The position numbers and the translations under genes were made by a program. Of a stretch of 64,000 nt of DNA, positions 35,074 through 43,456 are shown piece by piece; the stretch's first letter is position 1; each line of letters starts with the position of its first letter. The stretch comes from Mesorhizobium sp. WSM4306. Its GTDB lineage: Bacteria; Pseudomonadota; Alphaproteobacteria; Rhizobiales; Rhizobiaceae. The stretch covers positions 124,001 through 188,000 of the forward strand of contig NZ_VFTC01000002.1 of the NCBI RefSeq assembly GCF_007003975.1, in the 5' to 3' direction. The notes below the pieces were generated by a model. The model was not told the origin of the DNA and did not search any database. It saw only the letters and a program-made list of their open reading frames with translations.

Positions 35074-36635
35074 GCCGTCTCCAGCGTGTGTTCGGCGTGG
35101 CCGGGCTCGGCGCCGCCCATCAAAAGACCGATCTTTTCGAACGTGGCCTCGGCAATCGGCAGCGGTTTCGACAGCTCGCCATTGTGCATGACGGCGATCG
35201 CATCCGAAATCTCGAACAGCTCGTCGAGGTCCTGGCTGATGACCAGAACCGCCGAGCCGCTGCGCGCCAGTTCGATCAGCGCCTGGCGGATATGGGCGGC
35301 AGCACCGGCGTCGACGCCCCATGTCGGCTGGTTGACCACCATGACAGCCGGGCTGCGGTCGAGCTCGCGGCCGACGATGAATTTCTGCAGATTGCCGCCG
35401 GAAAGGGCTGCGGCTTCCGGATCAGGCGCGCTCTTGCGCACATCCATCGCCACGATGATGCGTTGGGCGGCGGCATAGACCGCACCGCTTTTGACTGCGC
35501 CGCCGGTGCCGACAAAAACCTTGCCGTCGGTGGCATGGCGCGACAGGAGCAGGTTTTCCGAAAGCTTCATGCGCGGCGCCGCGCCATGGCCGAGCCGTTC
35601 TTCCGGCACGAAGGCGGCACCCATCAGCCGCCGGACGGTGATCGAGAGCGCGCCGGCGTCCTTGCCACGAATGCGCACGGACGCGGCATCCTGCTGCAGC
35701 ACCTCGCCGGAGACGGATTCAAAGAACTCGCCCTGGCCGTTGCCGGCGACACCGGCAATGCCGATCACCTCGCCGGCACGCACGTTGAGGTTGATGTTCT
35801 TCAGCGGGATCGAGAACGGCGTCGCCGGCTTTCGGCTGAGCGCGCGGATCTCGAGCAGCGGCTGCGCGGTCTCGATGCCGTCGGCCGGCGCGCGCACCAC
35901 GGCTTTCACCTCGTTGCCGACCATCATGCGGGCCAGCGACGAAGCGGTCTCCTCGCGTGGGTTGCAGTGGCCGACGACCTTGCCGTGACGCAGTACGGTG
36001 GCGCGGTCGCAGATGCGTTTGACCTCTTCCAGCCGGTGCGAAATGTAGAGGATGGATTTGCCCTCCGAGCGCAGGCGCTCCAGCGTCTCGAACAGCTTGT
36101 CGGCTTCCTGCGGCGTCAGCACCGAGGTCGGCTCGTCGAGAATGATGAGCTGCGGCGTCTGCAAGAGGCAGCGGATGATCTCGATGCGCTGGCGTTCGCC
36201 CACCGAGAGATCGCCGACCAGCGAGTCCGGATCGAGCGGCAGGCCGTAGCTGAAGGAAAGCGCCCTCGCCTTGGCTGCGATCGAGCTGATCGGCGAGCCG
36301 TCATCCAGCGACAGCGCGATGTTCTCGGCTGCGGTTAGCGCCTCGAACAGCGAGAAATGCTGGAACACCATGCCGATGCCGAGTTTCTTCGCCATGCCCG
36401 GGCTGGTGATGCGAACCGCCTCGCCGTTCCAGAAGATCTCGCCGGAATTGGCCTCCAGTGAGCCGAACAGCATCTTGACCAGCGTCGACTTGCCGGCGCC
36501 GTTTTCGCCTAGCAGCGCGTGAATCTCGCCTTTGGCGATGTTGAGGTCGATATGATCGCACGCAGTCAACGTGCCGAATATCTTGGTCAGGCCACGAACC
36601 TCAAGCAGGTTCGCTCCATCATGATCTGCACTCAC
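35070..36635 (-). CDS. Nucleoside-type ABC transporter ATPase (NupO/RbsA-like)
   Basis: This 521-aa protein has two ABC domains. The first has Walker A LLGENGAGKSTLVKMLFG and signature LSVGERQRIEI with IILDEPTSVL; the second has the degenerate Walker A (GVAGNGQGEFFESVSG) and signature LSGGNLQKFIVGRE, as normal for the sugar/nucleoside class. The start is taken as GTG at 36635 because GGGAGG lies 4 bp upstream; ATG at 36647 is in frame and also possible. It heads the importer operon. Confidence 0.93.
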   Translation of the reverse strand: MSADHDGANLLEVRGLTKIFGTLTACDHIDLNIAKGEIHALLGENGAGKSTLVKMLFGSLEANSGEIFWNGEAVRITSPGMAKKLGIGMVFQHFSLFEALTAAENIALSLDDGSPISSIAAKARALSFSYGLPLDPDSLVGDLSVGERQRIEIIRCLLQTPQLIILDEPTSVLTPQEADKLFETLERLRSEGKSILYISHRLEEVKRICDRATVLRHGKVVGHCNPREETASSLARMMVGNEVKAVVRAPADGIETAQPLLEIRALSRKPATPFSIPLKNINLNVRAGEVIGIAGVAGNGQGEFFESVSGEVLQQDAASVRIRGKDAGALSITVRRLMGAAFVPEERLGHGAAPRMKLSENLLLSRHATDGKVFVGTGGAVKSGAVYAAAQRIIVAMDVRKSAPDPEAAALSGGNLQKFIVGRELDRSPAVMVVNQPTWGVDAGAAAHIRQALIELARSGSAVLVISQDLDELFEISDAIAVMHNGELSKPLPIAEATFEKIGLLMGGAEPGHAEHTLETA

Positions 36636-36819
36636 AGTGCCTCCCATCCGGTTTCCGGATATGTTCTGTGTTCCCGACAGCATGGTATGCGCTGGCTGCT
36701 CTCGTGCGAAAGCAGCACCCACCTTGAAAGAGCTTCAAGAATTTCAGCGGAAACTCAAGGGGTAAAAATAAGCCTGCTTCGCACAGCAAACTGACCGACC
36801 GGTTTTTCGTGCAAACAGC

Positions 36820-36854
36820 GCCCGGCACCTCGGCAAAGCGCTGAAAAGCCGGGC
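36820..36854. terminator. Hairpin between qor-like gene and ABC operon
   Basis: GCCCGGC and GCCGGGC arms pair across a 21-bp loop, just beyond the stop of the quinone oxidoreductase gene on the minus strand; the T-tract is poor. Confidence 0.45.
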
Positions 36855-36863
36855 AAATTCCCG

Positions 36864-37841
36864 TTAGGGAACCAGAATGGTGGTTCCCGTCGTCTTGCGC
36901 GCCTCGAGATCGGCTTGCGCCCTGCCGGCATCCTTCAGGGCGTAGCGCTGGTTGATCTGGATCTTGACCGCGCCGCTCAGCACCACGTCGAAGAGTGCTG
37001 CAGCCGAAACTTCGAGGTCCTCGCGCTTTGCGTTGTAGACGAACAGCGTCGGCCTGGTGGCGAACAGCGATCCCTTCTGCGCCAGGAGCGACATCGAAAA
37101 TGGCGGGATCGGCCCCGAGGACTGGCCGAACGCGACGAACATGCCGAGCGGCCGCAAACAATCGAGCGAGGCGGGGAATGTGTCGTTGCCGACCGAATCG
37201 TAGACGACGTCGCATTTTTTGCCGCCGGTGATTGCGGCGACGCCGGCGACGAAATCCTGTTCCCTGTAGTTGATGACGTGGTCGAAGCCATGCGCCTTGG
37301 CGATCTCGATCTTGTCAGTCGAGCTTGCCGTGCCGATGACGGTCGCGCCGAGGTGTTTCGCCCATTGTCCCAGGATCAGGCCGACGCCGCCGGCGGCGGC
37401 GTGGAACAGGATGGTGTCGCCCGCTTTCACCTTGAAGGTGCGACGCAGGAGATACTCCGCCGTCATGCCTTTCAGCATCATGCCGGCGGCCTGCTCGTCG
37501 CTGATGCCGTCCGGCACCTTGACCACGCGGTCGGCAGCGACAACGCGCTGCTCGGCATAGGCGCCGACATTGACGGCATAGGCGATGCGATCGCCCGGCT
37601 TCAGCCAGTCGACGCCAGTGCCAACCGCCAGCACGACGCCAGCCGCTTCGCCGCCCGGGATCAGCGGGAAGCCGCCGGGCGGCGGATAGAGGCCGGTGCG
37701 ATGATAGACATCGATGAAATTGAGGCCAATCGCCGTGTGCCTGACCAGGATCTGCCCTGCGCCGGGCTGCCCCGGATCGGCATCCTCATAAGTCAGCACT
37801 TCCGGACCGCCATGGGCGTGGATACGGATCGCTTTGGACAT
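36864..37841 (-). CDS. NADPH:quinone oxidoreductase (zeta-crystallin type)
   Basis: This 325-aa MDR-family enzyme has the N-terminus IRIHAHGGPEVLTYEDADPG, LNFIDVYHRTGLYP, the catalytic-site segment FPLIPGGEAAGVV and the nucleotide fold ILFHAAAGGVGLILGQWAKHLG. It lacks the structural zinc cysteines, as expected for QorA. It reduces quinones with NADPH. It is 19 bp downstream of pcs on the same strand, so may belong to that operon. Confidence 0.92.
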   Translation of the reverse strand: MSKAIRIHAHGGPEVLTYEDADPGQPGAGQILVRHTAIGLNFIDVYHRTGLYPPPGGFPLIPGGEAAGVVLAVGTGVDWLKPGDRIAYAVNVGAYAEQRVVAADRVVKVPDGISDEQAAGMMLKGMTAEYLLRRTFKVKAGDTILFHAAAGGVGLILGQWAKHLGATVIGTASSTDKIEIAKAHGFDHVINYREQDFVAGVAAITGGKKCDVVYDSVGNDTFPASLDCLRPLGMFVAFGQSSGPIPPFSMSLLAQKGSLFATRPTLFVYNAKREDLEVSAAALFDVVLSGAVKIQINQRYALKDAGRAQADLEARKTTGTTILVP

Positions 37842-37860
37842 TTTCGGGCTTTCCTGCGGG

Positions 37861-38706
37861 TCAGGTTTTCTTGCTGTCAGTCGCTTTTGTTGGCGGCTTG
37901 GCGCCGAGCTTTGGGAAGAACTGCATGATACCGCCGATGCAGGCGAGGTAAAGCCCGGTGACGGTAATGCCGACCTTGGTGAAGATACTGACCTGTTCGC
38001 CCAGAACACCGATCTGGTCGTAGAAGGCGGCAAGGGCTGCCTGCGCCAGCGCCAGCGCGCCGAACGCGCACCACAGCAGCGTCATGCCGAGATTGATGGG
38101 CCGCAGCCGCACCACCCGCACCGGATGGATGAAATTGATCGGCACGAAGGTCAGGATGCCCGCCGCCACGACGACACCGAAGGACACCCATTGCCCCGGT
38201 TCGATGACGAACAGGGTGAACACCACCATGTTCCAGACCACCGGAAAGCCCTTGAAGAAGTTCTCCTTCGTCTTCATGCCGGTGTCGGCATAATAGATGG
38301 CGCTGGACACGACGATGATGGCCGCCGACAGGAACGACAGTTTTTCGCCCATGAAGCCGCGCTGGTAGAGCGCGAAGGCCGGGATCAGCACGTAAGTGAC
38401 ATAGTCGATGATGTTGTCGAGGAGTTCGCCCGACCAGGTCGGCAGGATCTCCTTGACCTCGAGCTTTCGCGCGATCGGGCCGTCGATACCATCGACGAAA
38501 AGCGCCAGACCCAGCCACCAGAACATCGCCGTCCAGCGTTCCTCACTCGCCGCCACCAGCGAAAGGAAGGCCAGGAACGAGCCCGACGCGGTCAGCAGAT
38601 GCACCGAAAACGCACGCGCCTGCGGCCAGGTGACCTTCTTCTTCGGCCTCGGAATCCGGTCGGTGATCTTTTTGGCGGCGTTCCTGGCGGTTGTGTTCTT
38701 GCTCAC
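37861..38706 (-). CDS. pcs: Phosphatidylcholine synthase
   Basis: This 281-aa membrane enzyme condenses CDP-diacylglycerol and choline to phosphatidylcholine, a lipid typical of rhizobia. The CDP-alcohol motif is present as DGIDGPIAR with the downstream G-x3-D-x3-D (SGELLDNIIDYVTYV), followed by six or more helices. The GTG start at 38706 overlaps the DUF1326 stop (GTGA) and follows GAGG; a TTG at 38718 is less likely. Length fits the family. Confidence 0.94.
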   Translation of the reverse strand: MSKNTTARNAAKKITDRIPRPKKKVTWPQARAFSVHLLTASGSFLAFLSLVAASEERWTAMFWWLGLALFVDGIDGPIARKLEVKEILPTWSGELLDNIIDYVTYVLIPAFALYQRGFMGEKLSFLSAAIIVVSSAIYYADTGMKTKENFFKGFPVVWNMVVFTLFVIEPGQWVSFGVVVAAGILTFVPINFIHPVRVVRLRPINLGMTLLWCAFGALALAQAALAAFYDQIGVLGEQVSIFTKVGITVTGLYLACIGGIMQFFPKLGAKPPTKATDSKKT

Positions 38707-39317
38707 GGGCCTCGCCAATCCAGCTTGCAGATTTCGGCCGAGCGGCCGGCGAAATTCCAGTTGCGGCCGAAGGCCCGCATCTTGCTCTTGTCGGACCTGG
38801 CCACGATGATCTCCGGCGCGATCCAGTATTCCGAATTGCTGATCACGGTGTCCTTCTCGCGATCTTTGCCGGGAATCGGTGTCACCGCCCCGTCGATGAT
38901 CTTCGGTATCTGGAAAATACGGGTCTTGTCACGCGTCTCGTAGGTGATCGGCACCTGTTCGACGCCAAGGAATTTGCCGACGAGGATGGAGAGCAACGAT
39001 GTGGTTCCGCCGGCCTTGCCGGTGAAAATCTTCGTCAACGCCTTCACCGCATAGACCGAGGCGCGCTTGTCGATGAACAGGCCCGCGGTCCAGTTGCCGC
39101 GACTCATATAGCCGGGGATTTCCATGACCAGTCCGAGATTGAGACCGGACAGGTCGACCTCGCCGAAATGGCCGGCGTCGATACGAAAACCCGCCCATGT
39201 CTGGCAATAGCCCTCCGTCGGCGGATGGCTGCCAAGCGACAGCACGCAAGGGCAAAAAACCGTGCAATTGCAGGAGAGTACGAGCTCTCCTTTCATAGCC
39301 CAGCCTTGCTCTGCCAT
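38703..39317 (-). CDS. DUF1326 family protein
   Basis: This 204-aa soluble protein has the family metal-like motif LSCNCTVFCPCVLSLGSHPPTEGYC near its N-terminus (five cysteines), LNLGLVMEIPGYMSRGNW and a C-terminal half with PIPGKDREKDTVISNSEYWI. Function is unknown. It lies between DUF2182 and pcs, a pairing with DUF2182 that I recall from many genomes; a joint role in metal or thiol chemistry at the membrane is only inference. Confidence 0.9.
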   Translation of the reverse strand: MAEQGWAMKGELVLSCNCTVFCPCVLSLGSHPPTEGYCQTWAGFRIDAGHFGEVDLSGLNLGLVMEIPGYMSRGNWTAGLFIDKRASVYAVKALTKIFTGKAGGTTSLLSILVGKFLGVEQVPITYETRDKTRIFQIPKIIDGAVTPIPGKDREKDTVISNSEYWIAPEIIVARSDKSKMRAFGRNWNFAGRSAEICKLDWRGP

Positions 39318-39331
39318 TGAATTTTCCCTCG

Positions 39332-40228
39332 TCATACCGAGACTACTAGCAGGGCGACTGCCCAGACAAGCAGTATCGCACCGGCCACCCGGGTAGGAAC
39401 CCTGCCGGTGGTCTGTTTTTCGATCAAAGTGAACAGGCCGATCAGCGCCATCCAGAACACGTTCATGGTGCCGACGGCAAACATCACCAGCATCAGCGCC
39501 CAGCAACAGCCGAGGCACCACAGGCCCTGCTCCAGCCCGAGCCGGAAAATGCGACTGGGCTCAGCGCTCCAGTTGGAAAACAGGATCGAGAACGGGTTCC
39601 GGCATTTTGTCAGGCAGGCCTGCTTGAGGCTGCTGAACTGGTAGAGGCCGGCCACAAGCAAAGCGGCAGCAGCGGCAATGCCGCTCACCGGATCGAGCAA
39701 TCGTGCGGACGAGGCGAATGTGTGGACGATCAACGTCAGCATCGCAAAGCCGGCCGAGGCGACCAGCCATGTACAGAGGTAGCCGGCAACCAGGGCAAGC
39801 GGGTGGGCCACCGGCTCGCCCTTGATGCGGGCGGTGTCGGCGACTTCGCAATAGGTGCGGATCATCGGCGCTGCCGACGGCAGCATCGCCGCCACGGCCA
39901 TCAGGAACCACATGGCGATCAGTGCCAGAAACTGTGCGCCGCTGCCGGCATCGAGCGGTGCGGGCGTCAGGCACAGGCCGAAGAAGCGGTCGAGAAAATC
40001 CGGCAGCGGCAGCTGCGGCAGATAGCGCAACACCACATCACCCGGTGCGCCGGCGCCGGGAAGCCGGCCTTCGGCGCCGCGGATCGCCATGGCGCCGATA
40101 ATGAACCATGCGAGCAGAATGCCGCCGCCGATGGCGATGTTGACCGTCAGCCGGGGATGGCGGGCAAGGCCTGCCGTGGCGCGGCCGGCGCGGTCGAGAT
40201 GGCTGAAATCGTCCTGTTGGCCGGTCAT
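39332..40228 (-). CDS. DUF2182 predicted metal-binding membrane protein
   Basis: This 298-aa protein has seven or more membrane helices with family motifs ALIAMWFLMAVAAMLPSAAPMIRTYC and EQGLWCLGCCWALMLVMFAVGTMNVFWM, where paired cysteines and methionines suggest metal binding. It starts at 40228 and is followed after 14 bp by DUF1326. The region around 150-170 is typical for the family. Confidence 0.9.
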   Translation of the reverse strand: MTGQQDDFSHLDRAGRATAGLARHPRLTVNIAIGGGILLAWFIIGAMAIRGAEGRLPGAGAPGDVVLRYLPQLPLPDFLDRFFGLCLTPAPLDAGSGAQFLALIAMWFLMAVAAMLPSAAPMIRTYCEVADTARIKGEPVAHPLALVAGYLCTWLVASAGFAMLTLIVHTFASSARLLDPVSGIAAAAALLVAGLYQFSSLKQACLTKCRNPFSILFSNWSAEPSRIFRLGLEQGLWCLGCCWALMLVMFAVGTMNVFWMALIGLFTLIEKQTTGRVPTRVAGAILLVWAVALLVVSV

Positions 40229-40330
40229 GGCAATCGAATGAGCCTAATCGCCGCGTTGATCAAGCGGCATGGTCTGACCTATATCCATGGACAGACAGGA
40301 TGGACCTGCATCGCAAACTGGAAGTCCAAT

Positions 40331-41539
40331 TTGGATCATCGCGAGACAGCATGGATACTGGTTGCCGGCAGCGGCCCTGCAGGGCTGATCGCGGCGCTCG
40401 GTTTTGCCGAGGCGGGATTTCCCGTGACTCTCATCGGACCCGAGGCGGGCGGTCCCGATAGCCGGACAACGGCGCTGATGAACCCTGCCCTCAAGACCCT
40501 CGATCGACTGGGCGTGCTTGCCGAATTGACGCCGAAGGCAGCGCCTCTGAGGGTGATGCGCATCGTCGATGCTACAAGCCGGCTGATCCGCAGCCCGGTG
40601 GTCACCTTTCGTGCCACGGAAATCGGCGAGGAGCAGTTCGGGCTCAACCTGCCCAACAGCGCGCTCAACCCGGCGCTGGCCAGGGCCGTCATCGCGCATC
40701 CCGGTATCGAATGGCTGAAGGTGATGGTTGACAGCTGGCGCCTGGACGCCGGCGGGGCACATGCCGTTCTGGCGAATGGCCGCGAAGTTTCCGCATCGCT
40801 GGCGGTCGCTGCCGATGGGCGCCTGTCACCGGCGCGCGAGGCGGCGGGCATAGCGGCCTCGGTGCGGTCCTATCCGCAGGCGGCGCTGGTGCTGAATTTC
40901 GGCCATCGCAGCGAACACGGCTTCACCTCGACAGAATTCCACACCGAGACCGGGCCGTTCACCCAGGTGCCATTGCCCGGCAACCGCTCCAGCCTTGTCT
41001 GGGTGGTGAAACCGGAAACGGCAAAGGACCTTGCGGCGCTCGATGACGGGACACTTTCCGAGCGTGTCGAACAGCAGATGCAGTCGATGCTGGGCCGAGT
41101 GTCGGTCGAGCCCGGCCGGCAGATCTACCCGCTGTCGGCGGCGTCGCCCGGGCGTTTCGCCCAGAACCGTGTGGCGCTGGTCGGCGAGGCCGCGCATGTG
41201 TTTCCGCCGATTGGCGCCCAAGGCCTCAACCTCGGTATCAGGGACATCGACGATCTGATTGGAATCGCTGGTGAAAATCGCAGCGATCCTGGCGCCGCAA
41301 AGGCCCTCGCAGCCTATGATTCCCGGCGCCGTCCCGACATTCTGGCGCGCAGTGGGGCAGTCAATCTGCTCAACATGTCGCTGCTGTCGGACATGCTGCC
41401 GGCGCAGATGGCGCGCAGCGCCGGCCTCAATGTGCTCGGCAGTTTCGCGCCGCTGCGCGCCTTCTTCATGCGCGAGGGCTTGAGGCCGGGGAGCGGTTTT
41501 GCCGCGCTCACTGGCCTAGGGAAACAGGTCCGGCGGTAA
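40331..41539 (+). CDS. UbiH/UbiF-type FAD monooxygenase
   Basis: This 402-aa flavoprotein has the FAD fingerprint ILVAGSGPAGLIAALGFAEAG at the N-terminus, the DG motif AVAADGRLSPAREAAGI in the middle and the GD motif NRVALVGEAAHVFPPIGAQGLNLG near the end. It belongs to the ubiquinone-biosynthesis hydroxylases, though the exact position on the ring is unclear. TTG at 40331 is preferred (GGAAG 6 bp before, family N-terminus begins there); the ATG at 40238 would add 31 unmatched residues. Confidence 0.87.
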   Translation: MDHRETAWILVAGSGPAGLIAALGFAEAGFPVTLIGPEAGGPDSRTTALMNPALKTLDRLGVLAELTPKAAPLRVMRIVDATSRLIRSPVVTFRATEIGEEQFGLNLPNSALNPALARAVIAHPGIEWLKVMVDSWRLDAGGAHAVLANGREVSASLAVAADGRLSPAREAAGIAASVRSYPQAALVLNFGHRSEHGFTSTEFHTETGPFTQVPLPGNRSSLVWVVKPETAKDLAALDDGTLSERVEQQMQSMLGRVSVEPGRQIYPLSAASPGRFAQNRVALVGEAAHVFPPIGAQGLNLGIRDIDDLIGIAGENRSDPGAAKALAAYDSRRRPDILARSGAVNLLNMSLLSDMLPAQMARSAGLNVLGSFAPLRAFFMREGLRPGSGFAALTGLGKQVRR

Positions 41540-41799
41540 TATTCCGTGCCGGATCATCTGGAGCAGCCGGTCAGACATTTTTGCCCTGGCCCGAAAACCC
41601 TGGGCCGGGCTAGCCCGTAGCTTCACAAGGCGTCAGGCGCCTCGGCATTGAATTGGACCACCGTCTGCGCCAGATAGGGTCGGATACCAGCCCTAAAGTC
41701 GGGCTCGATTTTTGCTGACGGCGTGTGTAAATTCAAAGCCTTAGAGCGCGTGCCGTGCATTCCAAGCGACGCCGGGCGCTTCAGGGCTTAGTGGTGAGT

Positions 41800-42126
41800 A
41801 TGATGAAAACAGCCAAATTCTCGATCGGACAGGTGGTTCGCCACCGGCTGTTTCCATTTCGCGGCATCATTTTCGATGTCGATCCGCAATTCGCCAACAC
41901 CGACGAATGGTATGAGGCGATCCCGGCCGATGTGCGGCCGCGCAAGGACCAGCCGTTCTATCATCTGCTCGCCGAGAATTCGGAAACCGAATACATCGCC
42001 TATGTGTCCGAACAGAACCTGCTCGAGGATCAATCGGGCGAGCCAGTCCGGCATCCGCAGATCGGCGAGATGTTCGACAAGCGGCCGGACGGACGCTACG
42101 AGCCGAAGCGCCAGTCCCGACATTGA
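41800..42126 (+). CDS. hspQ: HspQ heat-shock protein (hemimethylated-DNA-binding-like)
   Basis: This 108-aa protein has the HspQ/YccV fold: KFSIGQVVRHRLFPFRGIIFDVDP, DEWYEAIPADVRPRKDQPFYHLL and YVSEQNLLEDQSGEPVRHPQ. HspQ binds DnaA or acts as a Lon specificity factor in enterobacteria. The start is ATG at 41800 or 41803, both behind GGTGAG; the longer frame from 41755 has no support. It is monocistronic. Confidence 0.92.
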   Translation: MMKTAKFSIGQVVRHRLFPFRGIIFDVDPQFANTDEWYEAIPADVRPRKDQPFYHLLAENSETEYIAYVSEQNLLEDQSGEPVRHPQIGEMFDKRPDGRYEPKRQSRH

Positions 42127-42247
42127 CCGCAAGACGCTGCGACCATGGTGGCGTCCGATTGATTTGCGAGCATAATCCAGATCCATAGTGCCAAGCTTTC
42201 GTTGCCGAAGGTTTGCAACGGATCCGACAGAGCAGCCACTTATCGAC

Positions 42248-43234
42248 CTATATTCGCATGATGCCCAATTTGTAGAGGCGATGATAGAGAACCTGCTTCT
42301 TCATATAGCCGGCCATCGCTGCATTGATATCTCCCCATCGGGACACGGAGCCGTGACTGCGTAGGAGTAGGCGGTCCTGCTCTTCTCGCCCGACGTCGTG
42401 CATGGCAAACGTCTTTTGACTGGGATGAACGCGAAAGCAGCCGAGGAAGCGTGGGAGCCGCTTGAAACGGAATCCTGCCGCCTGCGCCCGCAGGATGAAA
42501 TCCCAATCCATCGCATACTGAAACGTTGTGTCGAATGCACCGAGTTTTTCCCAAACGCTGCGGCGCCAGAACATGGTCTCCTGGGGGATGTAGTCGACCC
42601 ATTTGATGACCTCGCTGTCGTGCGGCGGCAGGACCACGCGAGCGGTATCCCTACCCGCTTCGTCGATCACGATTCGATTGCCATAGACGAAATCGATCTT
42701 GGGATACTTCTCGAACGCGTGTGCCACATAATGCAGTGTTCCGGGCAACAGGACGTCGTCGCTGTTGAGATAGGCCATGATGTCGCCGGATACGACCGCA
42801 AAGCCCTTGTTGATGGCGTCTGTCTGCCCGCCGTCCGCGGCGCTGTTCCAGGCAATCCTTTGTCCGTAGGACTCAAGCATCTCGCGTGTCCCGTCTTGCG
42901 AGCCGCCATCCTGAACGATGTATTCGAGATTGGGATAGTTCTGGGAGAGGACGCTATCGATCGTAGCTCGCAGAAAATGCGCATGCCGATAGGACGGCGT
43001 GACAATGGCAATCCGAAGCGCGCCGGTGTTGGGCGTCGGAACGCTGTAGTTGGGTGGGGGCTGCAAATTCCGTGGCTGGTACTGATGAAAATCGAAAACC
43101 TTCGGCTGAAATTTATATCGCCAGCTGTTGCGCCGACGCAGGTAATAGTCACCCTCCAGCGTCTGGATTCGCCGCGTGAGTGACGAAATCTCTTTCACCA
43201 GATTAGCGATTGTGACTTCCTGCCCGCCGTCCAT
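42248..43234 (-). CDS. Family 2 glycosyltransferase with N-terminal helix
   Basis: This 328-aa protein has an N-terminal coiled region (LVKEISSLTRRIQTLEGDYYLRRRN) then a GT-A fold: RIAIVTPSYRHAHFLRATIDSVLSQ, EYIVQDGGSQDGT, GDIMAYLNSDDVLLPGTL (the N-S-D-D nucleotide-sugar site) and ETMFWRRSVWEKLGAFD. It probably builds a surface polysaccharide or protein glycan. It is divergent from another transferase at 43457. Start 43234 is chosen at MDGGQ; an ATG 30 bp earlier is also in frame. Confidence 0.88.
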   Translation of the reverse strand: MDGGQEVTIANLVKEISSLTRRIQTLEGDYYLRRRNSWRYKFQPKVFDFHQYQPRNLQPPPNYSVPTPNTGALRIAIVTPSYRHAHFLRATIDSVLSQNYPNLEYIVQDGGSQDGTREMLESYGQRIAWNSAADGGQTDAINKGFAVVSGDIMAYLNSDDVLLPGTLHYVAHAFEKYPKIDFVYGNRIVIDEAGRDTARVVLPPHDSEVIKWVDYIPQETMFWRRSVWEKLGAFDTTFQYAMDWDFILRAQAAGFRFKRLPRFLGCFRVHPSQKTFAMHDVGREEQDRLLLRSHGSVSRWGDINAAMAGYMKKQVLYHRLYKLGIMRI

Positions 43235-43456
43235 CACTTGGTTCCTCAGCAATTGCGCTGCCACACGTCACACAACATGTGGTCCGTTTCAATAGCGCCC
43301 AGTGCTACAATTGGTCTGCTAGAAGTTCCTGCGCCATGGACGACGGCTATGTTGCAAACTCTGAATTTGGCCGTGAAGGTGCGGAGATCCCCGATGCGTT
43401 CAGAGTGCGGTGGCGCCCTTTGAACACGTAGACCCTCCAGAAAACGAAGGCATCTC

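Noticed and set aside
33185..36338. Long plus-strand open frames over the ABC importer operon
   Set aside because: They are antisense shadows of four well-defined transporter genes.
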